The position numbers and the translations under genes are program-made. Source: Blasia pusilla (lineage: Eukaryota; Marchantiophyta; Marchantiopsida; Blasiales). Taken from it: DNA of 64,000 nucleotides. Below are positions 1 to 13,230 of this stretch, piece after piece (within the stretch, counting starts at the first letter, position 1; each line of letters begins with the position of its first letter). The notes under the pieces are model-generated. The model saw nothing but the letters and a program-made list of their open reading frames with translations, did no database searches and was not told where the DNA came from. The stretch spans positions 18,724,001 to 18,788,000 of the forward strand of contig CM114272.1 in the NCBI GenBank assembly GCA_050084515.1, given 5' to 3'.

Positions 1-1106
1 GCTCGGAGCGGCGCTTTCGGCGATCAGATAAATCTTTCCCCGCCTCCCCCGAGTCGACTAGGCTGGACAAAATAAGATTCCTGCCATTGCCGCGAGCGTC
101 CGTCGTCAGGGAGAAACTGTTATCAAGTGCCCCATATCTCATGAAATCCAACTGTATACGGATCGGATGAGGTGACACCCTCCAAGTTGCTTTGAGCTAC
201 ATGCGACCGAGAGCGATAGATCATCAATCCCACGAATAATCTCTGGCAGTAGCTCTGGACTGGAGCACCCACCCACAATCTCTGAGCCACAACGCCACCA
301 CAGTCCGGGCAGGACGAGGCGGGGGCGGGGGCGGGGATGGACAACAGGACGAGGCGAGGTGGGACATGGCATGCACGACTCCTCCTTGTCTCGCCTGCCC
401 TGCCATGGATTCCAGTCAGTGAGATGAGCTTGATTCACGCCTGCTTGAAACGCATTTCTGAGTTTCCCTTCGACAATCGCCACTGTATCTTCGAATGACT
501 TGTTCTGCACGTCAAACACCCGGCGAATCCGCAACTGCTGCTCGCCTTCGATTTGACTCTGGATCTTCCCACGGACACCACATATTCCCACGAATATTCA
601 CGCGCTCCCTCCCGCATCTTCCATGGCCTTTCCTTCTCTCGCTTAGTTCAGACAGGGGACGTATGGAAAAGGTTCCATCGATGACGCACCCAGACAGGCG
701 TTCGTACGTCCGTCCGTCCGTCCGTCACTAACAGACGAGAACATCATTTCCGATTTAGTATTTGTTTCTTAGGCCTCTTAGAGGGTCTCCTTCCCCAAAC
801 ACGTGGTGGCCCAAGGGAAATTACGATTTTCGACTCTTCCAATAATATAAAAACTTAATTTTATTTTATAATGTAAACATATGTATTTTCATAAGATTTC
901 ATCCTAGATGAGGTGGAAGGATTCATGTAAAGTATTTTTGGTACGAAACAATCAGTTCATACCAATCACCATACGATGAAAATTCCTTCTTTTGTATATT
1001 GAATTACCAATGACATATAGATATGGTAAGGTATGTTATGTCCTTGATTTCCCTCAACTTTTTCCATATTTTTTGTTGCGACCTTTGTAAACCAAACACG
1101 CGCTAA
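1..1106. other. Unassigned DNA at the window start
   Basis: The first ~750 bases are GC-richer than what follows and carry a short CCGT microsatellite (about 707-727), but the overlapping open frames are short, point both ways and show no domain I recognise. It could be the edge of a gene lying outside the window. From ~780 onward the sequence turns AT-rich and holds nothing I can name. Confidence 0.4.
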
Positions 1107-2063
1107 TGCAGAACATCAAAATTCTAGTGATCTCAAATTAGGATGGAAGCATCGGAGTCTTACGAGTGACACATGAGTTGAAGAAGCAAGATGCAAGCCT
1201 TGATTGGCATCTCAAATGATGGGAGTTGTGACCTATATGAGTAAGACCAAATGTCAAGCGAGGCTTGGGTAGAGCTCAAGTTCCATATGAGTTGGATTTC
1301 AAGGGCACTACAACCTAGCTTGGAACTTGACTATGCATTTTTGGGTTCTCCATATTTTAGACCATAAGGACTGGATCCAATTTGCGTTTGGGATGAAGAA
1401 GGTCGTATTGAAAATCTTGTGATAAGTCGTTTCCAACGCACTAAGAGAACAAAATTATGAAAAGAGATCTAGAAGTCATTCCCAAACTACTCGAATGATA
1501 TTTGGGTTAAGAACCAAAAAGAACAACCCAAGAGGACTTCCCTAGATGTAGGGAAGGAGTAGGGATCTCTAGAACTATATATAAGGGGAGGGCCTTAAAG
1601 GATATTTGGAACCTAGTTCCCACCTTAGGAACCATAGGGGTAAACCAACAATACATAATGGATTGAGAGGCTAACATTGGGGTTTTGACTCCAAGCCAAG
1701 TCTAGGTGGACTAGTCATGAACCTTGACCCATGACTAAGATATTGAGTCCCAATTAGAGACTAGTTTGTGGTCCATGGGAAGTTGGGATCACTAAGCATG
1801 CTAGCACTATTTCAAGTTTCTACATTATCAATGAACTTCAAGTCTATCCCAAGTTTTGAATGAATTGCATGTATTGGGGAGTAAGGCTTAGGTCAGTATC
1901 TAACCTTGTCTAGATTGGTTGCGCTTGAGGGATGGCCCAAGACCAAGACTCGAGAGACGCGAGGCGAGTTGACTAAAAATGTGGCTAATATGAGTATATT
2001 TGGGTGCAAATGAATAAGGATAGCGTGACTCGTTGAACGCAAGACTCTACAATACACAAGACC
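1107..2063 (+). repeat. Diverged LTR-like repeat, copy 1
   Basis: Matches the reverse complement of about 35630-36618 along its length. Shared blocks are the start (TTAGGATGGAA near 1138), a central stretch around 1210-1345, a TATA-like block (CTATATATAAGG near 1573), a block near 1716-1790, and the end near 1880-2060. The similarity is clearly visible but diverged. A single TATA-like box and a ~0.95 kb length suit an old LTR. I see no coding capacity in it and no clear target-site duplication. An alternative is a non-LTR or non-autonomous dispersed repeat. Confidence 0.55.
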
Positions 2064-3290
2064 GAAATTCAAGGGAACAACCGGACGACATTTTAGGAAT
2101 AATAATTTTTTTGATATTATATCCTCATATATAGATGATCTCTTGTTGCTTGCTTCTCTATTTTCTAATATCTACTTCCAAAAATTAGACCAAGAAATGA
2201 CCAAGGTGAATAGTAAACTCTTTTGAAGATTCAAGGAAAGCATTAAATCCTTGCTAGGGACGATAGACAGAAACATGTACATTCCAAATATTTGTTAGTC
2301 TGAGTAGCAATTCGATGAGCGTACAATGCATGAGGAGATGAAAGATGGTAGAGCAAAGATCAATAAAATATGAACTCCCAACATTTGATAAAAATTCTCG
2401 ACGCCCATTAAAGGTAGATGGTTTTTATAAATAGTATTGGTAGGTTTATATGGACCATAATAAGAAAAGATCTTTCTATTTATGAAATTTTTGCTAGTTG
2501 ACATTCCTAAAGAGACATTTCCATCAAGAAGTTTCAGCAATAGAAATATGATCAAATTATTTTTCCAATTAGATATATCTCGCTGAATATTCCCAATGCA
2601 TAAAATATGATAAAAAAAAATTCGGTTGAAAAACCCATACGAGGAAGTTTTCATTTAGAAATACAAAGTTGGAAACATCCAATATTTCTCGGTTGGATCT
2701 ATTTAAACTTAATATTTTCAAGTTTTGGATTGAATTTATAGAATGAAATTGATATATCATCTTAATTGGTATTTAGGAATGCAAGCTAAGACCTCAATAA
2801 TATCAAGATATAGATAAAGGAGAGCTACTTCGCAAAGTTTAGTGCATCGTTTGATAGGGAAAATAAGAGGAAGCACAATTATTGGCTAGAAGACAAATCC
2901 CTAGGGAGGACATAAGTTGAAGAAAATTAACACAAACGGCTTAAGCACGAAGTTCTAAGCAAGTCTTAGATATGATTAGTAGTAAGTCAAGTATTAAATA
3001 ACATTATTTTAATAGGGATCATGCTCTCTTACACAAGAGTACTCCAAAAAAAATTTCCAAAGGGAAAAAAGGAAAACTTTGGATAATTATGATATAAACT
3101 AAAATCAATCACCAAGACGTTGGTTGGATAAGTGAGTCTTAAGCCTTTGAATCTCGATTGATTGGCCAAACTAATTTAAGGAAATAAGTTGAGAAAAACT
3201 AGTAAACCATCAAGAACCATATGTTAAATCAAATCAAAGTTAATTTTTAGTCGAGAATTCAAAGCTGCAAATTTTCTGTTTAACTTAGCA
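2064..3290. other. AT-rich DNA with no recognisable gene
   Basis: Strongly AT-rich. The open frames on the minus strand (e.g. 2295-2654) have the low-complexity composition expected from AT-rich DNA and no family motif. Nothing else seen. Confidence 0.5.
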
Positions 3291-3299
3291 TTCCTGTTG

Positions 3300-3887
3300 T
3301 CTTTGAGTTTTAGAAAGTTTGGTACATAGTACCTTAGATATGATGACTGAGTTTCAGAGGGTCATGGATAGGATCTTAGCTGGTCTGGATTTTGCTAGGT
3401 GTTATATTGATGACACCGTAGTATTTAGCGCCACGGTTGAGGAGCATGAGCGACATCTAGAGGAGGTATTTCGACGATTGCAATTACATGGGCTGAAGCT
3501 ACATCCAGGCAAGTGCAAGTTCTTCTACGACCAGATTGAGTACTAGGGTCATACGATATACCCAGGGGGCCTTGGTGTTTAGCAACCGAAGGTAGAGGCT
3601 ATCTCACGCATTCCACGCCCTACAGATGTGAGCCAGGTTCGCGCATTCATGGGATTGGCGAAATTCTATCGGCGACACGTCAAGGGATTCAGTTTGATTG
3701 CAAAGCCATTGATCTTGCTGACCAAGGTGGATCAGGAGTGACACTGGGGGGGATGAGCAGGAGCGAGCATTTCAGTTGCTCAAGGACAAGTTGACGTCTG
3801 CGCCCATCTTGAAGAGACCGATCAGGGAGCGTCCTTTCCAGTTGCACATAGATTGGAGCATGTTGGGGCTTGGATCGATGCTCACCC
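3300..3887 (+). pseudogene. Ty3/gypsy reverse transcriptase / RNase H fragment
   Basis: Encodes the catalytic and thumb part of a gypsy-type RT. The order seen is: a stretch matching the conserved FQRVMDRIL region, the catalytic YIDD box (about 3405), the HPGKCKFF motif, a GH-IYPGGLGV block, then VRAFMGL..FYRR and the start of the RNase H (HIDWS..GLGS). Two in-frame stops (near 3544 and 3580) and a frameshift near 3740 break it. The protein is very close to the RT of the minus-strand element at 17.5-18.2 kb, so both belong to one clade. Gag, protease, most of RNase H and integrase are absent. The fragment stops abruptly where LTR sequence begins at 3888. Confidence 0.85.
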
Positions 3888-4238
3888 ACCATGGAGAGAG
3901 CTTGGGAGAGGGGAGGGGTATATATCCCAAGGAGAGAGAGCTTGAGAGCTCATTCTCTCTTTGTTGAACCTCTTGGCATGAGACGGCGGAGCTATGGTCC
4001 CTTGCCTTGTGAGTGTAACCCAAGCCTCTCATTAGGAGAGTGGGTTTGGTTTGACATGAGAGAGAGTGCACACCTTTGAGAGCTTTGGTGTAAGATTGTG
4101 TAGAGAGAGATTGGATCTCACTTTAATTGGAGATATTTTGGTACTTCTTGTCTCGTTGTTTGGATGCCATGAGTTAGTATGGGATCGTGCGTATGTTTGT
4201 GTGTGTGTTCAGTGATAGCGATGTGTATGCGCACGACA
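3888..4238 (+). repeat. 3' part of a gypsy-type LTR
   Basis: Matches 45414-45788, the second half of the solo LTR in the Helitron helicase, at roughly nine bases in ten by eye, and ends with the same GCGCACGACA terminus. The first ~275 bp of the LTR are missing. The RNase H reading frame runs straight into the middle of the LTR at ACCATGGAGAGAG, so this is an internal-deletion product of a larger element. Confidence 0.8.
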
Positions 4239-5266
4239 TATTCATATTCGACTAATAAATAATTGCATGCCTTTGGAATGTCGTTGTGAGTAGAAGAGTA
4301 TGCCAAACCTACATGGGAAAACTAGAGATATAGATGTTGGATCGTCTCCCAATATAGAGTTTTATGGAGAGTAATCTTCTAGAAAATGGAGGATTGGTAG
4401 GAGATTATAACAAGCACTAGAAGAGCTAGAGGGAGAAGGGCCTAAAGCATTACAGTAGGGGTAGGCCATAGATATACAATGATAACTAATGATAAACTTC
4501 ATGCACAAAATATACGATTATATAAATAGTTCTTCAATAGGTAGATGAAAATAATCTATGTGATTGTGCCTAGATAGATATATTTTCAAAGTTAAATTAT
4601 TGGCATAATTAGTATCATATCATTAAAAAATATGTAATAATCTTGAAATATTAATATAATTTTCCAACTCTAATAAATTAATCCATACACTCATCCTATT
4701 TATAAGTATGATGGTAGTTTACAAGTCCAAAATTTTTCCAACAATGGTAAATATCGCAATGGAAATGCAAGATACTTAGATTATTACAAAAAAAAATACA
4801 AAATTTTCATGAAATGCAAGTAGGTTGCGAATATGGTGCAAATATGGACATTTGTATATAATCTCTTTTGGCTATGTACTCTCCCAAAATGGCCTTTACT
4901 CCTAGTAGTAAAGATAAACTAAAGATCATCCTCCAAGTTTTTTAAAATTTTTGTTTTTAGGTTGTGCGTTTAAAAGAGGGGTTGTGGAAGTAAAAGAGGT
5001 AGATATCCATACAATTAATAACTTTCTCCAAAGGGGTAATTTTAATGCAAAACTTGAGTATAGCTTGAGAATCATTAGTAGTAGGACCAAAGGCTTGCAC
5101 TATAATAAATACATCTTTTCGTGCAAGTATTAATTGAAGATATCGTAACATCATGCAAATATCTAGAAAATGATTGTCAAGAGTTGCAAAAACTTATTTA
5201 TGGCTCTCCACAAGTATAAAAACTCTATCTCCAAATTGGCCCAGTTCTTTCCTAATTTCACGATTT

Positions 5267-5270
<4 letters not shown>
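4239..5270. other. AT-rich DNA with no recognisable gene
   Basis: AT-rich, with no coding motif, RNA gene or structured repeat that I can support. Confidence 0.45.

Positions 5271-5313
<43 letters not shown>
5271..5313. repeat. (CT)n microsatellite
   Basis: An uninterrupted run of about 21 CT units. The two open frames covering it only translate Leu-Ser repeats and are not genes. Confidence 0.95.
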
Positions 5314-5316
<3 letters not shown>

Positions 5317-7480
5317 AAGGGAGCAAAGAGGGACGGGGTATGGCATTGGGAATTGGATGAGGGAAGGTTATCTTCTCAAGGTCTTAAGTATTCAATCTCG
5401 GAAGTTGGTCATGGAAAACTATTATGATACTAATTAAATTTTTTGCAGATGCAAGCGAGAGTAGAATTTTTTGGCAATAGATGAAATGCTCAATACATTG
5501 ATTAGTAACAATATAACCATTTATGCCATATTTGTATTATTCCATCTTTGTATTCTCTCTTTGAAGTTGTATATGGAATATTTTTGTATTACTAATTATC
5601 ATTTTCATCCTATAGTAGAGCATTCCCCCCTTGTTATGGAGCTAACCTTCCATAACATATTATCTCGCGCACTAGCCAAAGAATAGGCTCGTGGAGATGG
5701 GATTCTATGTGAAAAGAGATGGCACAACTCTATAGAGCACATGTCTTTGTCATTGGATGAGCAATAAAAGAACTAACATAATGATTTGGCATATGAGGAT
5801 CAAGATGAGAGATGGGTCTCAATGCCACCAATCACCAAGACTATCTTTGATATACGAGGACCTCAAGAAAATGAATTCAAAATGACCTTTCACCGCCACA
5901 ACATCAACAGTACTAGTGGATTTCATTTCCATCACCTCGTCAATGTGTTTACACATTAGGTAGGGCACGTTCATGGCCTTAATTATCAACCATCCTTGGC
6001 ATACATACAAATCCCTATGTCTTTAGTAGCTATGCCATGAGCATTTCTTCATATCGTATTGCGAATGACTAGTAAGTATTCCCAAAAGTGAACCTTAGAA
6101 TTATCATAGGAAGTAACATACGTAGATAGCACTAGCTAGCCATAATCCAATATAGATAATTCTTGTGGAAATAGGGACATTGTACATACAAATATAGTGA
6201 GACATTTTTTGTTTGTAGATAGTTAGAAATTTAAGGGTAGTAGAATATATAGGGAATTCCTCTGTATGCGCTTGTAAAAGACACCCCAAACGTTATAAAC
6301 ATTTTCTATCATTTCTTGTATCACATGATTAATATATATATCATGTTTTATGCTAACTATGATCCAAAATTTTTAAAAATATTGAAAAAATAGTTTAGAT
6401 TTTCTTAAAATCCAAATATCCCATTTAGGAATGTCATGGTACCTTGTTGCAAAAAGTTGCAAAAGTATACATGGATGTCTCATAGATGTCCAAGACCAAG
6501 CATTGAGAACCACACTATGACTACAAGTTGTCACTCTCAATGAACTATGGGCCATTGTCTTGCACCTCTTGAGGGTCACAATTTTACGGCTACTTACGAA
6601 TTTGATTTAATCTTCTTGTGGCTCTCTAAAGATGCAAGACAATTGAAAATAAAATGTAGTATAGTAGTGTTGAAGCTTATATGATCAGTTATCTCTAGCT
6701 CTTCCGAAAGGGGAGTTGTATGTGATTATTAATATAGAGTAATAGACCATAAGAAGCACGCTTGGGACTACTAAGATCAATCACTTTCATCATAATTTTA
6801 GGTCTTAGGTTACAATTTAAGACTACTTGGAAACTATATTTGGTCGTAGAATCTGAGGCTTGCGGTTCCTACAACCAAACTCTTTTGACAAAATCAAAGA
6901 TCTTGGGATATTATCTTTGCTTACAACAAAAGAATGGCCAATTCTATGACCTAAAGCTTGAGGGTATTACAATGAATTCATTTTTCCATATAGGTAAGGA
7001 TCAAGATGCAATCAATTTTTGGTATGATATAGTGGTTGGTCATGGCAGCCATTTCTCTTGCTCAAGTTAGCTTATTTGTGCAAGCATAGATATCAAAGCT
7101 TAAGGTTCCTACAATAAATTACTTTTGCTAAGGGGGATGAAGTATTTGGATCATTTTGAGGGTGTTGCAACATAGTGCTTACAGGAGGGAAAAAAAAGTT
7201 AAAAAAACCAATGACTTATTTTACCAAGTAAATTTCATTTTTTTCATGGAAAGCTCTTTAACCTTTTGAATTTTTTTATTAATTTCCAAGATGTGATGAA
7301 AAATATAATTTGATTAAAAGAATGAATTTTTTTATTTTTACTTAAAGTTTAATTTCCACATATAAAAAACATGAAATTGATAGCTTAGTATGACCCTAGA
7401 TCTAGATTGTCGAGCTCATGCTTGAAACAATGAAATTTATTAGTTCCATCAGTAATCGCCAAGGTTGTACAAAGAAAAAG
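5314..7480. other. AT-rich DNA with no recognisable gene
   Basis: The only internal structure I see is a loose repetition between about 6850-6980 and 7090-7170 (shared GGTTCCTACAA and TTGAGGGT blocks), too degenerate to classify. No protein domain or RNA gene recognised. Confidence 0.4.
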
Positions 7481-7489
7481 TCTATATCC

Positions 7490-7600
7490 TCGGACATGTC
7501 CATGTCTGCGGACTCATGTCCATCCCAAGGATGGACATGTTTGTGTGGACCCGGGTACCCGGGGCCTACACTTGAGCCCGCCCCGCCTGTAACAAAGACC
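7490..7600. repeat. Small GC-rich palindromic island
   Basis: Contains an 11-bp perfect inverted repeat with a 3-nt loop (7515-7525 and 7529-7539, CATGTCCATCC) and, 10 bp downstream, a 14-bp perfect palindrome CCCGGGTACCCGGG at 7550-7563. It stands out from the AT-rich surroundings. It could be a fragment of a transposable-element end. No function assigned. Confidence 0.6.
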
Positions 7601-7825
7601 CGAGCTCGGCCAATTGCACTCAATCTAAGAACCCCTCACCCATTTTGTAGTCCGCCATGTGTGGGCCTGATTGTTTGTCTCATGGATGGAAATGTCCGTT
7701 TCCGTGCAACCATACATTCAAATTTGTGTGCCATTAGCCTAATGGCATACAAATTTCAATTTCAATTTTTGTTAGTTTCTCCAAAGGTCAGTTGTGAAAT
7801 CTCTATAGGTTTCTCCTATGGTTTC

Positions 7826-7843
7826 ATATATATATATATATAT
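7826..7843. repeat. Short (AT)n run
   Basis: About nine AT units inside AT-rich DNA. Confidence 0.8.
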
Positions 7844-10800
7844 TTTTACTAATAATAATTGGCTAGAGTGATCAATCAAGCATTGTTTCAATTATTCAAT
7901 CCCTTATATATGACGATTTTCTCCCACCGTAAGAAAAAAATGGTTCTTCATATGGGGTTCCCTTTACACATCCACAAATGAAAGCAATATGGAAAACCAA
8001 AGGTTTATGGTTCTCAATGTGTGGGGAAGAATTATCTTTTATACAAATATGAAAAGCATAATGACCCCTAAATTTTCTGATTCCATAGAAGTCCAAATTC
8101 AAGAGGTTTGAATTAGGGAATTTTAAAACTTCAATCTAAATCAATTGGATTGGAGTTCTTTTAAAACAACTATTAAGCTAAGTTTCATATGATTACTAAG
8201 CATCTGGAAAATGATGGGACCTATTGTTGTCCATGGAAAAAGTACATTGAGATTAAAATCACATGCTAGGTTCTAAATAAAAGTACATGGAAAATTATAG
8301 GAAGAATTCCTTGGCATATTGACTATTTTATTAAAATAGATGGAAAATTCATTTGGACAGTGGTACGAAATAAGCCATCACTCTCCACATAACTTCTGGT
8401 ATTGTAATGTGACAAATCCTTTTTTCTATGCAAGCGTTGATCTTCCTCCCAACACATGAAAATATCCATATGACTCTCCTACCTCAAATTTTTTTATGGG
8501 TTCGTCTTTGATTTGATTTGAAGAGTTGGAAAGTTAATTTGAAGAGTCATGAGGGTGGATGACTCTAAGCATTTATCAAGAGAGTCAAGTAGTATTTGGG
8601 CACTTTCCATATATAAGAGTAGAGAGAGTTTAACATAGAGTTTTTAACTAGATGTTTACAAATAGTATATCTTACTACTCTTCATATCAGAAATTTCAAA
8701 AGGTAACATTTTATGGAGAACTAATGGGGAAAGGTTTTCCAACTAGTTGTTTGAATATCTATTTTCCTTTTGTGGGTTTTCTAGATTTAATTTTCAAAAT
8801 ATGAGAAAAATTAGACCAATATTGAATTTGTCATTATTTTATTGTAAATTTTTTTGAAAATTAATAAGTAATTATAGAAGCAAATGGACACAATGGAATC
8901 GAAAAGAACTCACAAAGCGTATTGCAACTTTTGCAAGTGCCAAATAACCATAACTCTGAGTACTTTCCACATGTTCACAGGTAGTTCATCATTAAATAGG
9001 ACTTACAAACTCACAAAATGAAATTATTTTGAATAGCCATCCGCTATTCCAACCTCCTGTTGAAAGTGAACAACATTTAGGCTCCTACAATTGAACAATT
9101 TATTGCATGGCATGAGAGAAAGTATCATAGAATTTAGACGATCCAATGATTTGTAAAGAATCCTAAAAATGATTCAATAATTTACCAAGGTTAAGAGTAT
9201 GTCCCAATCTTAAAAGACCTACTCATGTATCTTCCAACGGTGATAAATATTTTCCTCATTGTGCACTCTAGATGAATGTGATAACAAACGTTTCATAAAA
9301 AATTACGTTAAAAGGCGTGCTTTGTTATTCTAAATAATAAAGAGATGTCCAAAAAAACCAAAGCATTAAAGGAGAGATATTCTCACTCAAGCATCTCAAA
9401 ATACCTAAACTCCACAATGTATAAACGAGTGTGAACCCTTAAGGGAGGTGGGGGTGGTGTTTAATTTTTCGAGTATTATGAGTCTATTGCAAGGACTTTG
9501 CAAGTTTGTTGAAAGAACTTTATAGGTTTTCTTGTGAGTTCCCTTTGCAAGTTATATGGTAATGGTTTTTGAGTATAGCGACCGTTCATGCAAGTGTTTG
9601 CACTTATACATCGTCTGGTCATATGAGGGAAGTACTCGGTTCACATCCAATCATCATGTATGTTATTGACTTATCCATATGACGCATCAAGCATTCCTCA
9701 CTCTATAGAATATGCTCCATAATGTGTGTGTCCTACACCTTTAGTTATGATATTATAACTATAATTTAGTTTAAAATTTTGTTAACATACTTGTATAGGT
9801 CTTCATTATTATAATTTCTAGGCTTTTTATATTTTGGGAGCTAATAATCAATTCCTTGTTTATGGTAGCATCATATGCTCCATCCGTAGGGAAGGGTCCC
9901 TGAGGTTATTAAACACCACATCAAACATCTATGCGGTTGTCCCACCGTAAGAGCAAAGGAGGATGATTTTTCGATTGGTGTTAGAAGCTGACTCCGAATC
10001 GTATATTTCAATTTTCAGAGGAAGAGGCGATCACGGACGACGTGGATCTTGACGTTGATAGCGGCATCCATGCTTTATGTATGTCGTTAGAGGACCTGGA
10101 GCGTAGTTGTAGGGAATCTAGGGGGATGGGAATTCCAACGCATCCACTAGTCCAATCTACACCCAATGAAGATATATATCCTCAAAGTTGATTAGGTGTG
10201 CAAGTCCTTCTTCGATCAGATAGGCACTGTGTCTACACGGACATATGTAGGAGTAGAAGAAGCGGAGCTATTTTCATCTACAACATGTGCACATCTAGCT
10301 AGAGGATCATGTAGCACACTACATGCATATGTGTGCGCCAACCACATGTGACGAGAAGTTAGTTCTATTTCTAAGCTTAAGATCTAGAGAGTCCGTGCTA
10401 AAATAAAATCGTATATTTAAACCAAAATTTTGTATCCAAGAATCAATATCTGAAGATGAACTCATAATTAATCTCGTCAAGACTATAAAAGTAGCTAACT
10501 AGGAGCCTCAAGGGCACTCCTAGGAACCACTACATTATGAACAACGTCCTTAGCCTATAAACCAACGACAAGCATGATGCTGCCAAATTTAAGTATTATA
10601 GACAATGTAGAGTCATCTCTCTCAATGACTCCTCATCATATCCCTTTCTCTTATGTAGATGTTGTATTTTCTTTGTAAATAAAAAATTGGATCTTAAAAA
10701 ATCCAAATCCAAATCTTTCTCTCCCTCTCTCAGCCATCTTTAGTTTTATCTTCAAACATAGAAGGAGTACCTTATTAATTGGGGTCAGTACATAAGATTA

Positions 10801-10849
10801 GTAGTGCCATAGTTGGTGATCAATTTTTTGGAAAAAAAAGTCACGCTAA
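7844..10849. other. AT-rich DNA with no recognisable gene
   Basis: Three kilobases with essentially no open frame above 60 codons on either strand. No repeat partner elsewhere in the window was noticed. Confidence 0.4.
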
Positions 10850-11990
10850 CTAATATGGAGGCGCATCTAGCTCATTTTTGGTATGCGGAGATGTGAGGGA
10901 ACAGAAAAGAGCTCCAAAGATATTTGGAAGGAGATATTGAGGCGGGCAATGTTGATGAAGTGGTTGGGTCCTACGAGAACAAAAAAGTACAAAAAGTACA
11001 AGAGGAGGAATTGACTCTTTTCGTGAAGAGCTATGCCAAGAAGCAAAGAGGGATTGAGAGTAGGTAGGATAATCATGAAGTTGAAGTTGTGGAACTTGCG
11101 GAAGGAGATAAAGTTCCAATAGCAACTTTAGTATCCTTAGGAAGAGAGATTATAGAGGAGCCCATCCCGAGAAGATTGAAGGATGTCATGGGAGAATTAG
11201 AAGAAACATGGGGAACTACAATGATGGACTTGGATGCTAGGAGGAGTTGTGGAGGAGCCTCGAGAAATATTAGCAAGATATCAATCCCTATTACAGAGAG
11301 TAGAAACTTTAAAAGTAGTGGCAAAGCAAGATGAGAATGCAAGGAATGAAATGGATTTTGAGTTAGCTCATTTTGTGAATAGGACTAGGAGAAACTACAA
11401 CCATGGAAATATATGGTTCATTTTGGCTAAGAATGTTATTGTTTATATTCAATTTTCATGCATAGAGTACAACATCAATAACACTCATGATTTCGGAAAA
11501 TAATTTTTTATGTCATGTAAGGACAAAGCACATTGGAGTGCTCCGTGCACTATTAACATGTCACCACTACTCATTATTTAAGATGAGTGGATGCTCTTTT
11601 TTGCTATCATACAAGTTAGTTGGATGAGGAATATGAATCTAGTGTGAATTCGATATGATTGCAAGAAAGAGCTACTCATACTTGCAAATTGGACACAAGC
11701 TTATCAAGAGTATCAAGGGAGTATAAATCATACATTTTTGCGTTTTTTTTTAACTTTCCATTGCAACTTGATGAACCTAAATTCCCTCTATTTGGAACAG
11801 TGCCAAAAATCAACAAAGAATGTAGCGGAACTCTACATGAACTATGTTATCTCTCGAGACACAGACGATGAGTATGACACGTGGCTTCTTTTGAAAGTGG
11901 TTCAAAGGAGGATAGAGTCATTTCCTTTCAAAAATACGTTCATTCACAAGCTTACGATTGAAACACTTAATTTCGTTCTCTGCATGTAAG
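10850..11990 (+). other. Unrecognised coding-like stretch
   Basis: The plus strand shows short frames in succession (11089-11334, 11234-11503, 11659-11871, 11738-11989). They include a Glu/Lys-rich, helix-forming composition around 10900-11200 that looks more protein-like than the surroundings. Stops and frame changes break it, and I recognise no family. It may be the remnant of a transposon gag or of a host gene. Confidence 0.2.
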
Positions 11991-12099
11991 AGAAATCCGA
12001 GAGTTTTAGTCACATGATTATTAATTAAACATATAGAATAATAGAAGTAACAAAGAAACAAACACCATTGGTTTGAAGCAACAAATGTGACCAATGGCA

Positions 12100-13230
12100 A
12101 ACCACGCAGAATAAATATCTGCCCAACAACAAGAAGGGGAAGAAGAAGAAGAAGGGGAGGAGTGGTGGTATATCACCTCTAGACGCAAACAGCATCATCC
12201 CAATGATCTTCCGCATGGCCCAATCCTCTTCCAACCAATACCTTCCCTCTCCCAAGGAGCAAAATGATCATCTCACTCGTTCTAATTTTACGAAAGCATG
12301 GGATTCACCCACCCTAAGAAAAAAAAGAAGGGAAAGTCAAAGAAGATAAAGTTGCCTTTTAGACCCCCCGCTAAAAATACCCCAAAGCCACCCAAGCCCT
12401 TCCAGATGCCCATCCGCTGTTCAAGCCGACCCCAGCCCTAAGCAGCTAAGTAGCCCCATAATCCCGAGAACGCGAAGAGATTCAAGTGGAATCCCTTCAG
12501 GTGATGCAAAGCCACACGCCCACGCCTCCAGCGATTCCATTGGAAGCGCTGGAGGTGATGAGAAGCCACACACATGCGGAGGCTGCGACGGTCGGCGAGA
12601 CGAGCGAGCGAATGAATGAATGAAATCGGGTTGTGGCTGGAGGAGGAGTCGTCTCCGATCGCATCTGACAGGACGAAAGTTGGTAAAAGTGCGTGGAGAT
12701 TTCATTGGCGCCAAGAAATGGCGCAGGAGCAGCGTTCGCCCGATCAAAGCACCGAAGCGCATTGGGCCGCTCCGTAGCAGCGCCGCACTCGAAGGCGCGT
12801 AGTTTGCCCTCCGCCTTCCTTCTGATGGGCTCGGAAAGGCGGCGATCGGAGTGGTTCGTTTCGTGATCTGTTCGATCATTGGCTTTTATGCACTCCGACG
12901 ATTTCTTACTCGAGCTCCCATCGCCTCCCTCCGCCTATCTATGTCCTGCGTAGAATGAGCCTACGAAAAGCGTGGACGGGAACTTGTCATCATGTGATGG
13001 AGGGAGAGAGGAAAAGAGTCGAGGTCGGGAGACTGACAGAATGCTGAGTTTCTTTCTATTTTTTCCCGGAGAGACGAGTTTTTTTAGAAAACAAATCAGA
13101 TGAACAACTCCGAAACTCATGGCAACGCGTCTAAAATAAAATGATCGGATTGGGGGTTTCCTGCTTAACGAAGAGAAGAAAAGAAGATCAGCTGCTGCGT
13201 CTCGAGTAAATACCCGAGCCCAGAAGTGGA
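12100..13230. other. GC-richer stretch without a gene call
   Basis: GC content rises here. The longest frame (12421-12879, minus, 152 codons) has a simple internal duplication and basic/Ser-rich composition with no domain. A 9-bp inverted repeat (12525-12533 with 12547-12555) lies inside it. It resembles a promoter or leader more than a coding exon, but no gene could be attached to it. Confidence 0.3.

Noticed and set aside
5170-5437. Leu/Ser-repeat proteins at 5.2-5.4 kb
   Set aside because: They are translations of the CT microsatellite in two frames.
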